Source: Alphaproteobacteria bacterium
GTDB lineage: Bacteria; Pseudomonadota; Alphaproteobacteria; Rhizobiales; Beijerinckiaceae
Length of the DNA: 64,000 nt
Direction: 5' to 3'
Assembly (NCBI GenBank): GCA_021325385.1
Contig: JAJPHH010000029.1
Coordinates: 26,655 to 90,654 of the forward strand
In this document: positions 1-8,486 of the stretch, in pieces
How the letters are laid out: the number at the start of each line of letters is the position of its first letter
Position numbering within the stretch: the first letter of the stretch is position 1
The notes under the pieces: model-generated
Told to the model about the DNA's origin: nothing
The model's input: only the letters and a program-made list of their open reading frames with translations
Database searches by the model: none
Program-made: the position numbers and the translations under genes

Positions 1-293
1 CGCAGATGATGCGCGTCGAAGTCCGCTTCCAAGCGCCGGAGCCGCCGCCGATGCAGTTCCAGCACCCGGATCCGAATGGCGGCGACGACGCCTTTGCGGC
101 GGTCAACGAGCGCATCGCCGCCGGCGAATTCTCGGCGACGGCGCTCGCAGCGGCCTCGGCCGCGCCGGTTCTCACGGCGACACCAGAGCGCGATCCCGCC
201 GACCGATCGACTTGGGGCAAAGTCGGTCGGAACGAGCCCTGCCCGTGCGGTTCGGGCAAGAAGTACAAGCATTGTCACGGCGCGTTGCAGTGA
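1..293 (+). CDS. secA: Preprotein translocase subunit SecA, C-terminal end (partial)
   Basis: This is the last part of SecA, the cytoplasmic ATPase that drives proteins through SecYEG; the gene starts before the window. What is seen is the poorly conserved linker (Pro/Ala-rich) followed by the terminal zinc-binding SEC-C motif [13 protein letters not shown], five residues before the stop. In the family this motif binds Zn and the chaperone SecB. The motif could occur in other SEC-C proteins, but the preceding linker and its terminal position fit SecA. prmC follows 23 bases downstream on the same strand. The reading frame enters the window at base 3. Confidence 0.9.
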   Translation, partial: QMMRVEVRFQAPEPPPMQFQHPDPNGGDDAFAAVNERIAAGEFSATALAAASAAPVLTATPERDPADRSTWGKVGRNEPCPCGSGKKYKHCHGALQ

Positions 294-316
294 CCCTATT
301 TGGCGTATCGGGGGGA

Positions 317-1384
317 ATGACGCGCGCCGGAGCGCTGCAAGCGCTCCGCGCCGCATTCGCCGATGCGGGAATCGACAATCCGGCGCTAGATGCGCGGCTG
401 CTTCTTGCCGCGGCCGCCAATTTGCGCCGCGAAGATTTGATCTGCGAGCCGGAGCGCGAACTCGGGCGTGACGAGCTCGGACGCCTGCAAGCCCTGGCGC
501 GGCGGCGCATAGCTCGAGAGCCCGTGTCGCGAATCCTCGGCAGGCGCGAATTCTGGGGTCTCGCGCTGTCGCTGTCGCCGGACGTACTTGATCCGCGGCC
601 GGAGACGGAGATTTTAGTCGAGACGGTCCTGGCGACGTTTGACCGGCGGCGGCAGGAGCCGTTGCGGGTTCTCGATCTCGGCGCCGGGTCGGGCGCTATT
701 CTGTGCGCGTTGCTCAGCGAATTGCCGAGCGCGTTCGGGGTCGCGGTGGAGGTTTCGCCAGCGGCGGCGGCGCTCGCCCGGGACAATTTGGCGGCTCTGG
801 GCTTCGCCCGGCGGTCAAGCGTGGTGGTCGGTCGTTGGGACGATGCGCTCGTGGGAGATTTCGATATCGTCGTCTCCAATCCGCCCTATATTGCGAGCGG
901 CGAGATCGAAAATCTCGAGCCGGAAGTCCGGCGCCACGATCCGCGCGTCGCGCTCGACGGCGGCAAGGATGGGCTCGACGCCTACCGCGCCATCGCTCGC
1001 TCGCTCGGCGGGATCATTAAGCCGCGGGGCGCGTTCTTCTTCGAGATTGGCGCGGCGCAGGGCGAGGCCGTGCTGAAGATTTTGGCGGCGGCGGGCATGG
1101 CCGATCTGGCGTTGACCCGCGATCTTGCCGGCCATGACCGTGTGGCGCAAGGCCGGCTCGGGGCCGCCGACGAAGCGTTGCGCAAACAAGCCCCTTGGCG
1201 AAAGACGAAAAAAGGACTAGTTCTTTCGTCAGAATCGTCTTCGGCTCGAAGTCCGAGCGAAAGTCGCGCAGCCGCTGGCTCAAGCCGGCGCCTGCGGAGC
1301 GCCAGCGCCAAACGCTCGAGATTGACGACAAGCAGAGAGACATCATCCGTCGGCAATACGCTCGATCAATTGGCGGCGAATTGA
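317..1384 (+). CDS. prmC: Peptide chain release factor N5-glutamine methyltransferase PrmC, with unusual C-terminal tail
   Basis: PrmC methylates the Gln of the GGQ motif in release factors RF1 and RF2 using S-adenosylmethionine. Seen: an N-terminal helical domain (residues 1-80), the SAM-binding loop LDLGAGSGAI (119-128) and the catalytic NPPY motif (188-191). The ATG at 317 is preferred over an upstream in-frame GTG because the protein then begins at the usual family start. Residues 1-299 account for a normal-length PrmC; about 56 Ser/Arg-rich residues follow that look like no known domain. The tail begins immediately after an A6 tract (1208-1213), and in the +1 frame a TAG lies at 1218-1220. 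A frameshift, a sequencing error or slippage would restore a normal end. Confidence 0.9.
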   Translation: MTRAGALQALRAAFADAGIDNPALDARLLLAAAANLRREDLICEPERELGRDELGRLQALARRRIAREPVSRILGRREFWGLALSLSPDVLDPRPETEILVETVLATFDRRRQEPLRVLDLGAGSGAILCALLSELPSAFGVAVEVSPAAAALARDNLAALGFARRSSVVVGRWDDALVGDFDIVVSNPPYIASGEIENLEPEVRRHDPRVALDGGKDGLDAYRAIARSLGGIIKPRGAFFFEIGAAQGEAVLKILAAAGMADLALTRDLAGHDRVAQGRLGAADEALRKQAPWRKTKKGLVLSSESSSARSPSESRAAAGSSRRLRSASAKRSRLTTSRETSSVGNTLDQLAAN

Positions 1385-1534
1385 CGCATCGATTGCCTGC
1401 GACTGACGCGGGCGTCTCCCGGCGGCGGACGCCGGTGGGGCTGGGCGTACCTCTCGGTTCGGCTTGACGCGACGGCGAGCGGCTGTCGCGAAATGCTGGC
1501 GCACAGGAAAGCGTTGAGAAACTAAGGAACTTCG

Positions 1535-2434
1535 ATGAGACCAGGTCAAAATAAGCGCATGCGCGGCCGCAATGGCGGTCGTCGCGGCCCCAATCCGCTG
1601 ACGCGGTCCTATGAATCGAACGGGCCGGACGTCAAGATTAGAGGCAATGCGCAGCATATTGCGGAAAAGTACCTCCAGCTCGCCCGCGACGCTCATACGA
1701 GCGGCGATCCGGTCGGCGCAGAGAACTATCTCCAACACGCCGAACATTATTTCCGGATCATCGCCGCGGCTCAGGCGGCGCAGCAGCAGATGCAGCAGGG
1801 CTTCGGACGTCCCGCGGCGGAGAACGAAGCGGAAGAGGCCGACGACGACGAGGACATTGGCGGCCTGTCGGATCGGTTCGCCTCGCCGGCCGAGCGCTCG
1901 TCTTTTCAAGGTCAGCCGAATTTCGGCAATGGACCGCAACCGCAGGGTCAACCGTACCCGGACCGCGCGCCGTACGAAAACGATCGGCAGCAACAGGGCG
2001 ATCGGCCCTATCAGGGCGGACGGCAGAACAATCGTCCGGATAATCGAGGCGAGCAGCGCGACAATCGCGGGCCGCGTCCCGACCGCCCGTATCAGGAGCG
2101 CGACCGCAATCGCAACCCGTTCAGTCGCCCGTTCCGGGAGCAGCAGCCGGTCCGCGGCGATGGGCCGCAGCCGAATGGTCCGTCGGGCTTGCCGTCGTTC
2201 ATCAGCGCGCCGGCGCGGGTGACGCCGGCGTCTGAAGGCGAAGAGGCGCCGCAGGAAAACGCAGCGGCGGCGGAACGCCACGACGCGCATCCGATCGAGG
2301 CGAACGAATCGTCCGAGCCGCGCTTTCCCCGCCGGCGGCGCCGGCGGCCCAATTTCGGCTTCGACAATTCCGGCGAGGGCCAACGCGAAGAACAGGGCCA
2401 GCCCGACCCGAGCGAGGCGCCCGCCGGCGAGTGA
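1535..2434 (+). CDS. DUF4167 domain protein
   Basis: The N-terminal 85 residues match the DUF4167 family: a basic start (MRPGQNKRMRGRNGGRRGPN), then a conserved helical block containing VKIRGNAQHIAEKYLQLARD and a segment with AENYLQHAEHYFRI. The rest (about 90-299) is low-complexity Gln/Asn/Arg/Pro-rich sequence ending in a poly-Arg patch (FPRRRRRRPNF). The family is typical of Hyphomicrobiales and commonly follows prmC, as here. Its function is unknown; the basic disordered composition suggests nucleic-acid contact, which is inference. AAGGA lies 7 bases before the ATG. Confidence 0.88.
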   Translation: MRPGQNKRMRGRNGGRRGPNPLTRSYESNGPDVKIRGNAQHIAEKYLQLARDAHTSGDPVGAENYLQHAEHYFRIIAAAQAAQQQMQQGFGRPAAENEAEEADDDEDIGGLSDRFASPAERSSFQGQPNFGNGPQPQGQPYPDRAPYENDRQQQGDRPYQGGRQNNRPDNRGEQRDNRGPRPDRPYQERDRNRNPFSRPFREQQPVRGDGPQPNGPSGLPSFISAPARVTPASEGEEAPQENAAAAERHDAHPIEANESSEPRFPRRRRRRPNFGFDNSGEGQREEQGQPDPSEAPAGE

Positions 2435-2470
2435 TCCGCTCGCGCTCCAAAGAGATTTTTGATAGCGCGG

Positions 2471-2836
2471 CTAGGCGACGCTGATATCTTCGAACTTGGC
2501 TTTGACGAGGCTCTGATCGAAAGGTTTCATCAGAACGTCGTCGGCGCCGGCATGCATGGCGCGGGCGATCTGGGCGACATCGTATTCGCTCGTGCAAAAC
2601 AGGATTTTCGGCTTGTCGCCGCCCGGCATGCGGCGCAATTGCTTCATGAATTCGAAGCCGTCCAGGACGGGCATGCTCCAATCGACGATGATCGCGTCGG
2701 GCATGAGGAAGGCGCAGGCGTTCAGGGCCTGCTTGCCGTCGACCGCTTCCGAAGTCTGGAAATTCATGCCTTCGAGAATGCGACGCGCGATTTTGCGGAT
2801 GACGGGCGAATCGTCGACGACCAGAACTTGCTTCAT
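2471..2836 (-). CDS. Single-domain response regulator (CheY-like receiver)
   Basis: This 121-residue protein is a bare receiver domain. Seen: the acidic pair D8/D9 (VVDDSP), the phospho-acceptor D52 (IIVDWSMP), the switch residue T82 (FCTSE) and K104 (LMKPFD). There is no output domain, so it should signal by protein-protein contact or act as a phosphate sink. The ATG at 2836 has a strong GGAGG seven bases upstream; longer versions of the frame lack support. It lies downstream of chpT on the same strand, an order found in other alphaproteobacteria. It does not look like CpdR. A role in the CckA-ChpT phosphorelay is inferred from position only. Confidence 0.9.
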   Translation of the reverse strand: MKQVLVVDDSPVIRKIARRILEGMNFQTSEAVDGKQALNACAFLMPDAIIVDWSMPVLDGFEFMKQLRRMPGGDKPKILFCTSEYDVAQIARAMHAGADDVLMKPFDQSLVKAKFEDISVA

Positions 2837-3002
2837 CTGAAACCTCCAAAGCCCGTCCGAAGCGCAGACGTCGCCGGCAGATTCATTCCTAGGCTCAAAG
2901 GCGGCCGTCGCGCCGCGACGGCATACTGGCGCCAGGAAGGTTAAGGAGCGTTGAAGCCGGCGTTCGATTCCGGCGAGCTCGCGCCGAGCAGCGCGGCGGC
3001 CC

Positions 3003-3650
3003 CTATGCTTCGACAGCCGGCCGGGCGCGCAGCCTGACCGTTTCCGCCTCCGTTTCGACGGCGATCGACATGCCGCAGGCGCGGGCGACGACGCCGGCGA
3101 AGAAAGGCTGGATCGTGTGGGCGTCGATCGCGCCATTTTCGGGCTCGCCGGCGATCAGCGCCGCCGCGCCTTTGGCGAGCCGCGCGTTCGGGCCTTTGGC
3201 TTCGACCTCGACCTCCATCGCGCCGCCTTCGCCCTTCGCCTCGACAGTCACCACGCCGCCGCGCGGGATCGCGGCAAAAGCGAGCAGGCAAAGATTGAGC
3301 AGAAGCTTGACCTTGTTTTTCGGCGCCAACTGGCGCGGCACATTCCAGACGAGCTTGGTGCGATCGTCGCTGATCAGCCCGCGGGTGACGCTCTCGGCGT
3401 CGCTGGTGTCGATCGATGCGCCCGCGGAGCCGGCCGCGCCGAAGGCGAGCCGGCAGAATTGCAAGCGGGCCGAGGCGGTGGCGGCGCTCTTCTTGATCAG
3501 GTCAAGCGCGACCTGACGCATTTCGGCGTCGTTTTCTTCGTCGAGCACTTCCAGGCCGTTGATGATTGCGCCGACCGGGCTGATCACGTCGTGACAGACG
3601 CGCGAACACGCCAGAGACGCGAGATCCAGTCCATCGATGGCGAAAGTCAT
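3003..3650 (-). CDS. chpT: Histidine phosphotransferase ChpT
   Basis: ChpT passes a phosphoryl group from the hybrid kinase CckA to CtrA and CpdR in the alphaproteobacterial cell-cycle relay. The N-terminal part carries the phospho-histidine helix with H20 in SRVCHDVISPVGAI, in the expected family context (conserved D21 and SPVGAI). The C-terminal half resembles a degenerate histidine-kinase ATPase fold, as known for ChpT. The product is 215 residues, normal for the family. The start at 3650 is chosen because the family begins just before the DLASLACSR segment and AGGA lies upstream; a start at 3809 would add 53 unrelated residues. A receiver gene lies 166 bases downstream on the same strand. 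Confidence 0.88.
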   Translation of the reverse strand: MTFAIDGLDLASLACSRVCHDVISPVGAIINGLEVLDEENDAEMRQVALDLIKKSAATASARLQFCRLAFGAAGSAGASIDTSDAESVTRGLISDDRTKLVWNVPRQLAPKNKVKLLLNLCLLAFAAIPRGGVVTVEAKGEGGAMEVEVEAKGPNARLAKGAAALIAGEPENGAIDAHTIQPFFAGVVARACGMSIAVETEAETVRLRARPAVEA

Positions 3651-3814
3651 AGGCGATTCCTGATCAAATTGCGGACGAGAATGACGAGACGCGAGCGCGC
3701 CGGCGGGCCCTCGAAGCCGCCGTTTCGATGCCGGCGAGCCGGCGCGAATCAGCTCCCGAGGCCCCTTTGGCCGAGGCCATTGCATGAGCGTCGCCGAACA
3801 AGATAGCAAGGCCT

Positions 3815-4693
3815 ATGAACGCCGTTTTGGAACCTGGCCCCGACATCTCCAAGTCGATCGATCTGAGCGTCGCCTCGGCGGATGCGATCGCCGAATTCTT
3901 CGCGGAAATCGTCCTCGCCGCCGGGCCGGCCGTGATGGCCGAATATCACGAAGGCTGTGAGGCGCGCGCCAAAGGCGATCTGAGCCCGGTCACAGCCGCC
4001 GACGAGCGGGCCGAGGCGCTTATTCTCGACTGGCTGCGCGCCGGCGCGGCGCCGATCGCCGTCGTCGCTGAAGAATCGGCGGCGCGCGGCGAGCGGCCCA
4101 ATGTCGGCGCCGCTTTCGTCCTGGTCGACCCGCTGGACGGCACGCGCGAATTCCTCTCCCGCAACGGCGAATTCACCATCAACATCGCGCTGATCCGCGG
4201 CCGCTCCGTCGTCGCCGGCGCGGTCTACGCGCCGGCTCTCGGCCGCCTTTGGCTGGGCGGCGAGCGCGCCTTTTCCTGCGTCGCGCCGGTCGGCGCGGCT
4301 CTGCCGCCGCTCTCGGCTCGGCGCCGCCTGAAGACCCGCGCCGCGCCGCCAGCCGGGCTCGTCGCCTTGGCCAGCCGTTCGCATGGCGATCCGACGACAG
4401 AGGCTTTTCTCGACAAGTTGCCCATCGCCGAGCGCCGCTCCGCCGGATCTTCGCTGAAATTCTGCGTCCTGGCCGAAGGCGAAGCCGACCTCTATCCACG
4501 CTTCGGGCCGACCATGGAATGGGACACCGCGGCGGGCGAGGCTGTGCTTCGCGCCGCCGGCGGGACGGTTCTTTCCCCGGACGGCGGAGCATTCCTCTAC
4601 GGAAAAATCGAATCGGGCTTTCGCAATGGCGGATTCATCGCCTGGGGCGACCTGTCCCTGCCCAAGCGGTTCGCCATGCTTAACGAACCTTAA
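3815..4693 (+). CDS. cysQ: 3'(2'),5'-bisphosphate nucleotidase CysQ
   Basis: CysQ removes the 3'-phosphate from PAP/PAPS, recycling the by-product of sulfate assimilation and sulfotransfer. It belongs to the lithium-sensitive inositol-monophosphatase superfamily. Metal-binding residues seen: EE at 86-87 (AVVAEESA), the core motif VDPLDGTREF (104-113) and WDTAAGE (236-242). The REF after the DGT motif and the following NGEFTINIAL favour CysQ over inositol monophosphatase or fructose bisphosphatase. The product is 292 residues with about 20 extra at the N-terminus. It is divergent from chpT. Confidence 0.87.
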   Translation: MNAVLEPGPDISKSIDLSVASADAIAEFFAEIVLAAGPAVMAEYHEGCEARAKGDLSPVTAADERAEALILDWLRAGAAPIAVVAEESAARGERPNVGAAFVLVDPLDGTREFLSRNGEFTINIALIRGRSVVAGAVYAPALGRLWLGGERAFSCVAPVGAALPPLSARRRLKTRAAPPAGLVALASRSHGDPTTEAFLDKLPIAERRSAGSSLKFCVLAEGEADLYPRFGPTMEWDTAAGEAVLRAAGGTVLSPDGGAFLYGKIESGFRNGGFIAWGDLSLPKRFAMLNEP

Positions 4694-4824
4694 AGAAGAT
4701 CGGCCGAAACTGGCGCGTGACGCGGCTGTGGGGCGCCAAAGCTTCGCCACACAGGCGTCATTTTTTGGTCCGACGGCTTCCCTCGTCTTTGCGCGAAGCC
4801 CTTTGGGCCTGGAGGGCGTAAATC

Positions 4825-5397
4825 ATGCCGCTTCTTTCTCGGCGAGAAATTCTGGCCGGCGCCGCCGGCGTGAGCTTCTTTTTTGTCGCAGACCGGGCGC
4901 GCGCCGACGCGCCTGCGCCGTTTTCGACGGAGGAGCTGGTCGACAGCGGCCACCGCTTCTTTGGCGCGATCTCGCGCGGCCTCGCACAAGTGGTCGAGGA
5001 GGCGACGCGGCGCTGGGGCCAGCCGAACGGCTATATCCTCGGCCAGGAAGCCTCAGCCGCCTTTGTCGGCGGCCTGCGCTACGGCGAGGGGAAGATGTAT
5101 ACCCGCAACGCTGGCGACCAGCGCGTCTTCTGGCAGGGACCCTCGCTCGGCTTTGACGCCGGCGCGGACGGCGACCGGACCATGATGCTGGTCTATAATT
5201 TGCCCGCGGTCGACGCGATTTTCCGCCGCTATGGCGGCCTGGACGGCTCCGCTTATTTTGTCGGCGGTTTCGGCTTCACCGCTCTGGGCGCGGACGGGGT
5301 GATCGTCGTGCCGATACGCTCTGGCGTCGGCGCGCGGCTCGGCGTCAATTTGAGTTATTTGAAATTCACCCCGCGCGCCACTTGGAACCCCTTCTAG
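4825..5397 (+). CDS. DUF1134 envelope protein (EipA-like)
   Basis: This is a 190-residue exported protein of the DUF1134 family. The first 28 residues form a signal peptide with a twin-arginine-like SRREIL motif and an ARA cleavage region. The conserved core contains QPNGYILGQEASAAF, GLRYGEGKMY and the glycine-rich VGGFGFTALG segment. In Brucella, the DUF1134 protein EipA is a periplasmic factor needed for envelope integrity; transferring that role here is inference. GGAGGG lies about 9 bases before the ATG. No partner gene is evident. Confidence 0.85.
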   Translation: MPLLSRREILAGAAGVSFFFVADRARADAPAPFSTEELVDSGHRFFGAISRGLAQVVEEATRRWGQPNGYILGQEASAAFVGGLRYGEGKMYTRNAGDQRVFWQGPSLGFDAGADGDRTMMLVYNLPAVDAIFRRYGGLDGSAYFVGGFGFTALGADGVIVVPIRSGVGARLGVNLSYLKFTPRATWNPF

Positions 5398-5455
5398 CGC
5401 GTAAAATTACGGCGCGATCGAGACCCAACGGGGCGCGCAAAACGTTTTGAAGCGG

Positions 5456-5473
5456 GCGCAAAAGCCTTTGCGC
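5456..5473. repeat. Short perfect hairpin downstream of the DUF1134 gene
   Basis: The inverted repeat GCGCAAA-AGCC-TTTGCGC has 7-bp arms and a 4-base loop. It lies 58 bases after the DUF1134 stop and before the next gene. There is no T-run on either side, so a classical terminator is doubtful; it could still stabilise a transcript end. Confidence 0.35.
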
Positions 5474-5526
5474 GCCGCCGCGCGCATGCGATGGTGAAAG
5501 GGTGCTTTCAGCCCAGGTGAGCCGCA

Positions 5527-6411
5527 TTGGTCGAGCAGGCAATGTATTTTGTGGCCGGGCTCCTGGTCGCCGGGCTTGTCCTGATGTTGATCTTGCCCGC
5601 CTTTTGGCGGCGGGCGCTGCGGCTTTCGGCGCGGCGCGCGCGATTGTTGACGCCGCTTTCTGTCAACGAGGCGATCGCCGAGCGTGACGCCTTGCGCGCC
5701 GAGCATGCCGTGGCGCGCCGGTTGTTGGAGCGGCGCATCGAGGCCTTGGAAACCGAATTGGGGCAAAAACGCGCCGCGCTTGGCCGCGAAATGAAGCGGG
5801 TCGCGCTGGACGAGGAAAGGCTCGGGCTGAGGCAAGAAGCCGCGGCGCTGCGCGAGGAGCTCGCGGCGAAAACGCGCGACAACCTCGCGCTCGAAGCCGA
5901 GCTTGGCGGCAGCCGCGTCGCGCTGCACGACTTGAGCGCGCAACTCGATCGCGCCTTGGCGCAGGTCGCGGCGCTGCGCGAAGCGGCGATCAGGGCCGAA
6001 ACCAGGGCCGACGAACAACGGGCCGCCATCGCCGGCTTGGAGACGCGCGCCGCCGGACTCCAGGCGCGGCTCGAGGACGAGGCGCGCGCCTTCAAAGTCA
6101 AGATCGAGGCGCTCGAAGCGGGAAGGGCGCGCGAAGCGCGGGAGGGCGGGGACAAACGGATCGAAGCGGCCGGGTCGGCGGCTGGCGAAAAGCCGCGCGC
6201 CGACGGCGATCGCGCTTTGCGCGAGGCGATCGCCAAGCTCGGCGACGACGTTCTGCGCTTGATGGAGCGGCAAGGCGAGGAGACGGAGCAGCTGATGACA
6301 AAACTGGGCTCTCCGAGGCGCGAGCACGTCGCGGCGCTGCCGCCGCCGGAAAAAAGTAAGGACAAAGCGCCGCCGCTGCGACGGGCGCGCTCGACATCGC
6401 CGGCGCCGTAG
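5527..6411 (+). CDS. Membrane-anchored coiled-coil protein of unknown function
   Basis: The product has one N-terminal membrane segment (about residues 6-26, AMYFVAGLLVAGLVLMLILP), a short basic stretch, then some 200 residues rich in Glu, Ala, Leu and Arg with heptad-like spacing, read as a long cytoplasmic coiled coil, and a basic Pro-rich tail. The TTG at 5527 is chosen because AGGTGAG lies about 7 bases upstream; the first ATG (5542) would still keep the membrane segment. I do not recognise a function. The architecture resembles scaffold proteins of the cell envelope, but that is only a shape resemblance. Confidence 0.7.
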   Translation: MVEQAMYFVAGLLVAGLVLMLILPAFWRRALRLSARRARLLTPLSVNEAIAERDALRAEHAVARRLLERRIEALETELGQKRAALGREMKRVALDEERLGLRQEAAALREELAAKTRDNLALEAELGGSRVALHDLSAQLDRALAQVAALREAAIRAETRADEQRAAIAGLETRAAGLQARLEDEARAFKVKIEALEAGRAREAREGGDKRIEAAGSAAGEKPRADGDRALREAIAKLGDDVLRLMERQGEETEQLMTKLGSPRREHVAALPPPEKSKDKAPPLRRARSTSPAP

Positions 6412-6468
6412 CGCAGAGAACTGGCGCGCCTTCGCGGGGCAAGGCGGATTTGAGACAGGGGGCTTGCC

Positions 6469-7047
6469 ATGTCCGAACATGTCGGCGTTCACGTTCATCC
6501 GGCGCATGAGGAAATGGTCCATGAAATGGCCGAGCATGGCGGCGAAGGCCTCGCCCAGCGCGTCGCCATCGTCACCGCTCTGCTCGCCACGATCGGCGCG
6601 CTATTCGGCTATCAGGCCGGCCGCGTCTCGACCGAGGCGGTGCTGTTGAAGAACGATTCGATCACCGCCCAGACCAAGGCCTCCGACATGTGGGCGGAAT
6701 ATCAGGCCAAGAGCACGCGCGAATTCTTGTCGAAGAACCTTTCTCTGATCGCCGCGGACGACGCCCAGAAGGGCAAGCTCGCCTCAGAGGGCGAGCGCTA
6801 CAGCAAGGAGAAGCAGGACATCGCCGAAAAGGCGAAGAAGTTCGAAGAGGAGGCCAAGAACGCCAATGAGCGCGCCGAGGCCAATGTCGTCCCGCACGAG
6901 CGGATGGGGCTCGGCGTCGCGCTGATGCAAGTCGCGGTCGCGCTCGCTTCGATCACCGTGTTGACCCGCAAGACCTGGCTCTTCTACGGCGCGCTCGCCT
7001 TCGCCGCGATCGGCGTCGGGGTGTCGACCTGGGGGTATTTTTCCTAA
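6469..7047 (+). CDS. DUF4337 family membrane protein
   Basis: A 192-residue protein matching DUF4337: a His-rich N-terminus, a membrane segment at about 31-50 (VAIVTALLATIGALFGYQAG), a central charged helical region (about 60-145) that may face the periplasm or form a coiled coil, and two C-terminal membrane segments (about 150-170 and 173-190). The family function is unknown. A G-rich ribosome-binding site (CAGGGGGC) precedes the ATG. It stands alone on the plus strand. Confidence 0.8.
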   Translation: MSEHVGVHVHPAHEEMVHEMAEHGGEGLAQRVAIVTALLATIGALFGYQAGRVSTEAVLLKNDSITAQTKASDMWAEYQAKSTREFLSKNLSLIAADDAQKGKLASEGERYSKEKQDIAEKAKKFEEEAKNANERAEANVVPHERMGLGVALMQVAVALASITVLTRKTWLFYGALAFAAIGVGVSTWGYFS

Positions 7048-7153
7048 GCGCCGCTCGTTAGGCGCATGCCGGCTATTGGGGGCCGGTCCGGTATCTCGCG
7101 CAAGACCGATACTGCTGAGCTTTTTGCCGCAAACGCCGCGCAAGGCCTTAAGG

Positions 7154-7759
7154 CTAATCCGCCGCGAACCGGCTGATCTCCAAGCCCGATCCGACTGGCA
7201 CGCAGATGCTGGTCATCTTCGGCTTGGCGCGCACGGCTCTCGCGTAGCGCTCGACATCCTCCCCGCCGGGAAAGATCATGTTATCGGCGACGACGATCGC
7301 GCCCGGATTGAGTTTCGGGTAGAACGCGTCAAGGCAGGGCGTGTAGAGGTCCTTCCATAAATCGACCAGGACGAAGTCGAGCTTGAACGCGAGTTGCGCA
7401 ATGATCTCCAACGCGTCGCCGACCTTGAAGTCCACGTACTCGGCAAGACCGGCCTTCGCAGACATATCGTGCGCATAGGCTGACTTATGATCGGCGATTT
7501 CGATCGTCGTCAGACGGCCGCCGGCGGCGCGCGCGGCCTCCGCCAGCCAGATCCCCGAATAGCCGTACGACGTGCCGAGCTCGAGAATGTTCGGCGCCTT
7601 GAGACTTCTCGCAAGAATATTGATCAATTGGCCGCTATCGGGGCCGACGGCGAGAAGAGCGCCATCGGACCAATCGCGCCCGCCGCGGCCTCGGCTGTCA
7701 TTTTCATGGCGCATGCGCTCGTGATAGGCCTCGAGCACGGCGGCGATTTTCTCATCCAT
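7154..7759 (-). CDS. SAM-dependent O-methyltransferase-like protein
   Basis: A class I methyltransferase of the O-methyltransferase (family 3 / Methyltransf_24) type. Seen: the glycine-rich SAM loop ILELGTSYGYSGIWLA (about 58-73), the acidic residue after strand 2 (TTIEIAD) and the VLVDLWKDLY strand where family members bind a metal and substrate. The length of 201 residues is normal. The small-molecule substrate cannot be read from sequence. It lies 86 bases downstream of an NmrA-like reductase on the same strand, so the two may be cotranscribed. Confidence 0.8.
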   Translation of the reverse strand: MDEKIAAVLEAYHERMRHENDSRGRGGRDWSDGALLAVGPDSGQLINILARSLKAPNILELGTSYGYSGIWLAEAARAAGGRLTTIEIADHKSAYAHDMSAKAGLAEYVDFKVGDALEIIAQLAFKLDFVLVDLWKDLYTPCLDAFYPKLNPGAIVVADNMIFPGGEDVERYARAVRAKPKMTSICVPVGSGLEISRFAAD

Positions 7760-7845
7760 TCGAAATTTCCGCGATCGTCATCGAGAGGCCACACTGTATC
7801 GAGCCTCCATCGTTGCGCCAACCTTAGGGAGATCCGGCTCACCGC

Positions 7846-8463
7846 TCATTCGGATGTGACCCCGACTACCGCCCGCAAATGATTGCGGCTCTCGATCTCG
7901 TCGAGCAGATAGGCGGCGAGATCTGCGCGTTGCATAGACCAAGCGCCTTTCGGCTGCGCGCCGACTTCGATCCGATAGCCCTGCCGCGCGCCGCCGTCGA
8001 GCAATCGCGGCGGACGAGCGATCGTCCATTCGACGTCGCTGGCGCGTACGAGGCGCTCCATGGCCGCAGAGTCCGCGACATGTCTCGCCAACATGAGCTT
8101 GAGGATCTGGATGATCGGATTCCGGCCGGGAAAGAGGAGGCCCTGCGAGACGACGAGGCAACGGCGAACGCCAGCGCGGTCCATCGCATCCAGCATGGCG
8201 CCCGCCGCGTCGCGCAGCAGGCTCGCATCGCCGCGCGATCTTTGCCCGAGACATGATATGACGGCGTCGTGACCGGCAAGACCAGCGGCAAGGTCGTCGG
8301 CGCGTCGCGGATCGCCGACCTTCGCCTGTAAGTTCTCGCGCCCTTGGACCTTCTCGGGACGACGAACAAGCGCCGTCACCGCATGGCCGCGCGAAAGCGC
8401 CTGGTCGACGACATGCCGTCCGGTGCGGCCGGTCGCTCCCAGAATGAAGAGCTTCGTCGCCAT
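7846..8463 (-). CDS. NAD(P)H-binding NmrA-like reductase
   Basis: A 205-residue atypical short-chain dehydrogenase of the NmrA/SDR5-like group. Seen: the Rossmann loop LGATGRTGRHVV (8-19), an ALVRRPEK segment that usually contacts the NADP phosphate, and a core of normal length without the classical YxxxK catalytic pair, as in the family. These proteins act as small NADPH reductases or redox sensors; which applies here is unknown. It lies just downstream of the MFS efflux gene with a 23-base gap, so it may be part of the same transcript. Confidence 0.8.
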   Translation of the reverse strand: MATKLFILGATGRTGRHVVDQALSRGHAVTALVRRPEKVQGRENLQAKVGDPRRADDLAAGLAGHDAVISCLGQRSRGDASLLRDAAGAMLDAMDRAGVRRCLVVSQGLLFPGRNPIIQILKLMLARHVADSAAMERLVRASDVEWTIARPPRLLDGGARQGYRIEVGAQPKGAWSMQRADLAAYLLDEIESRNHLRAVVGVTSE

Positions 8464-8486
8464 TCTGCGGAACGAGCCGCGCTACT

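Noticed and set aside
7049..7070. GCGCC...GGCGC hairpin after the DUF4337 gene as a terminator
   Set aside because: The stem is only 5 bp and no T-run follows on either strand.
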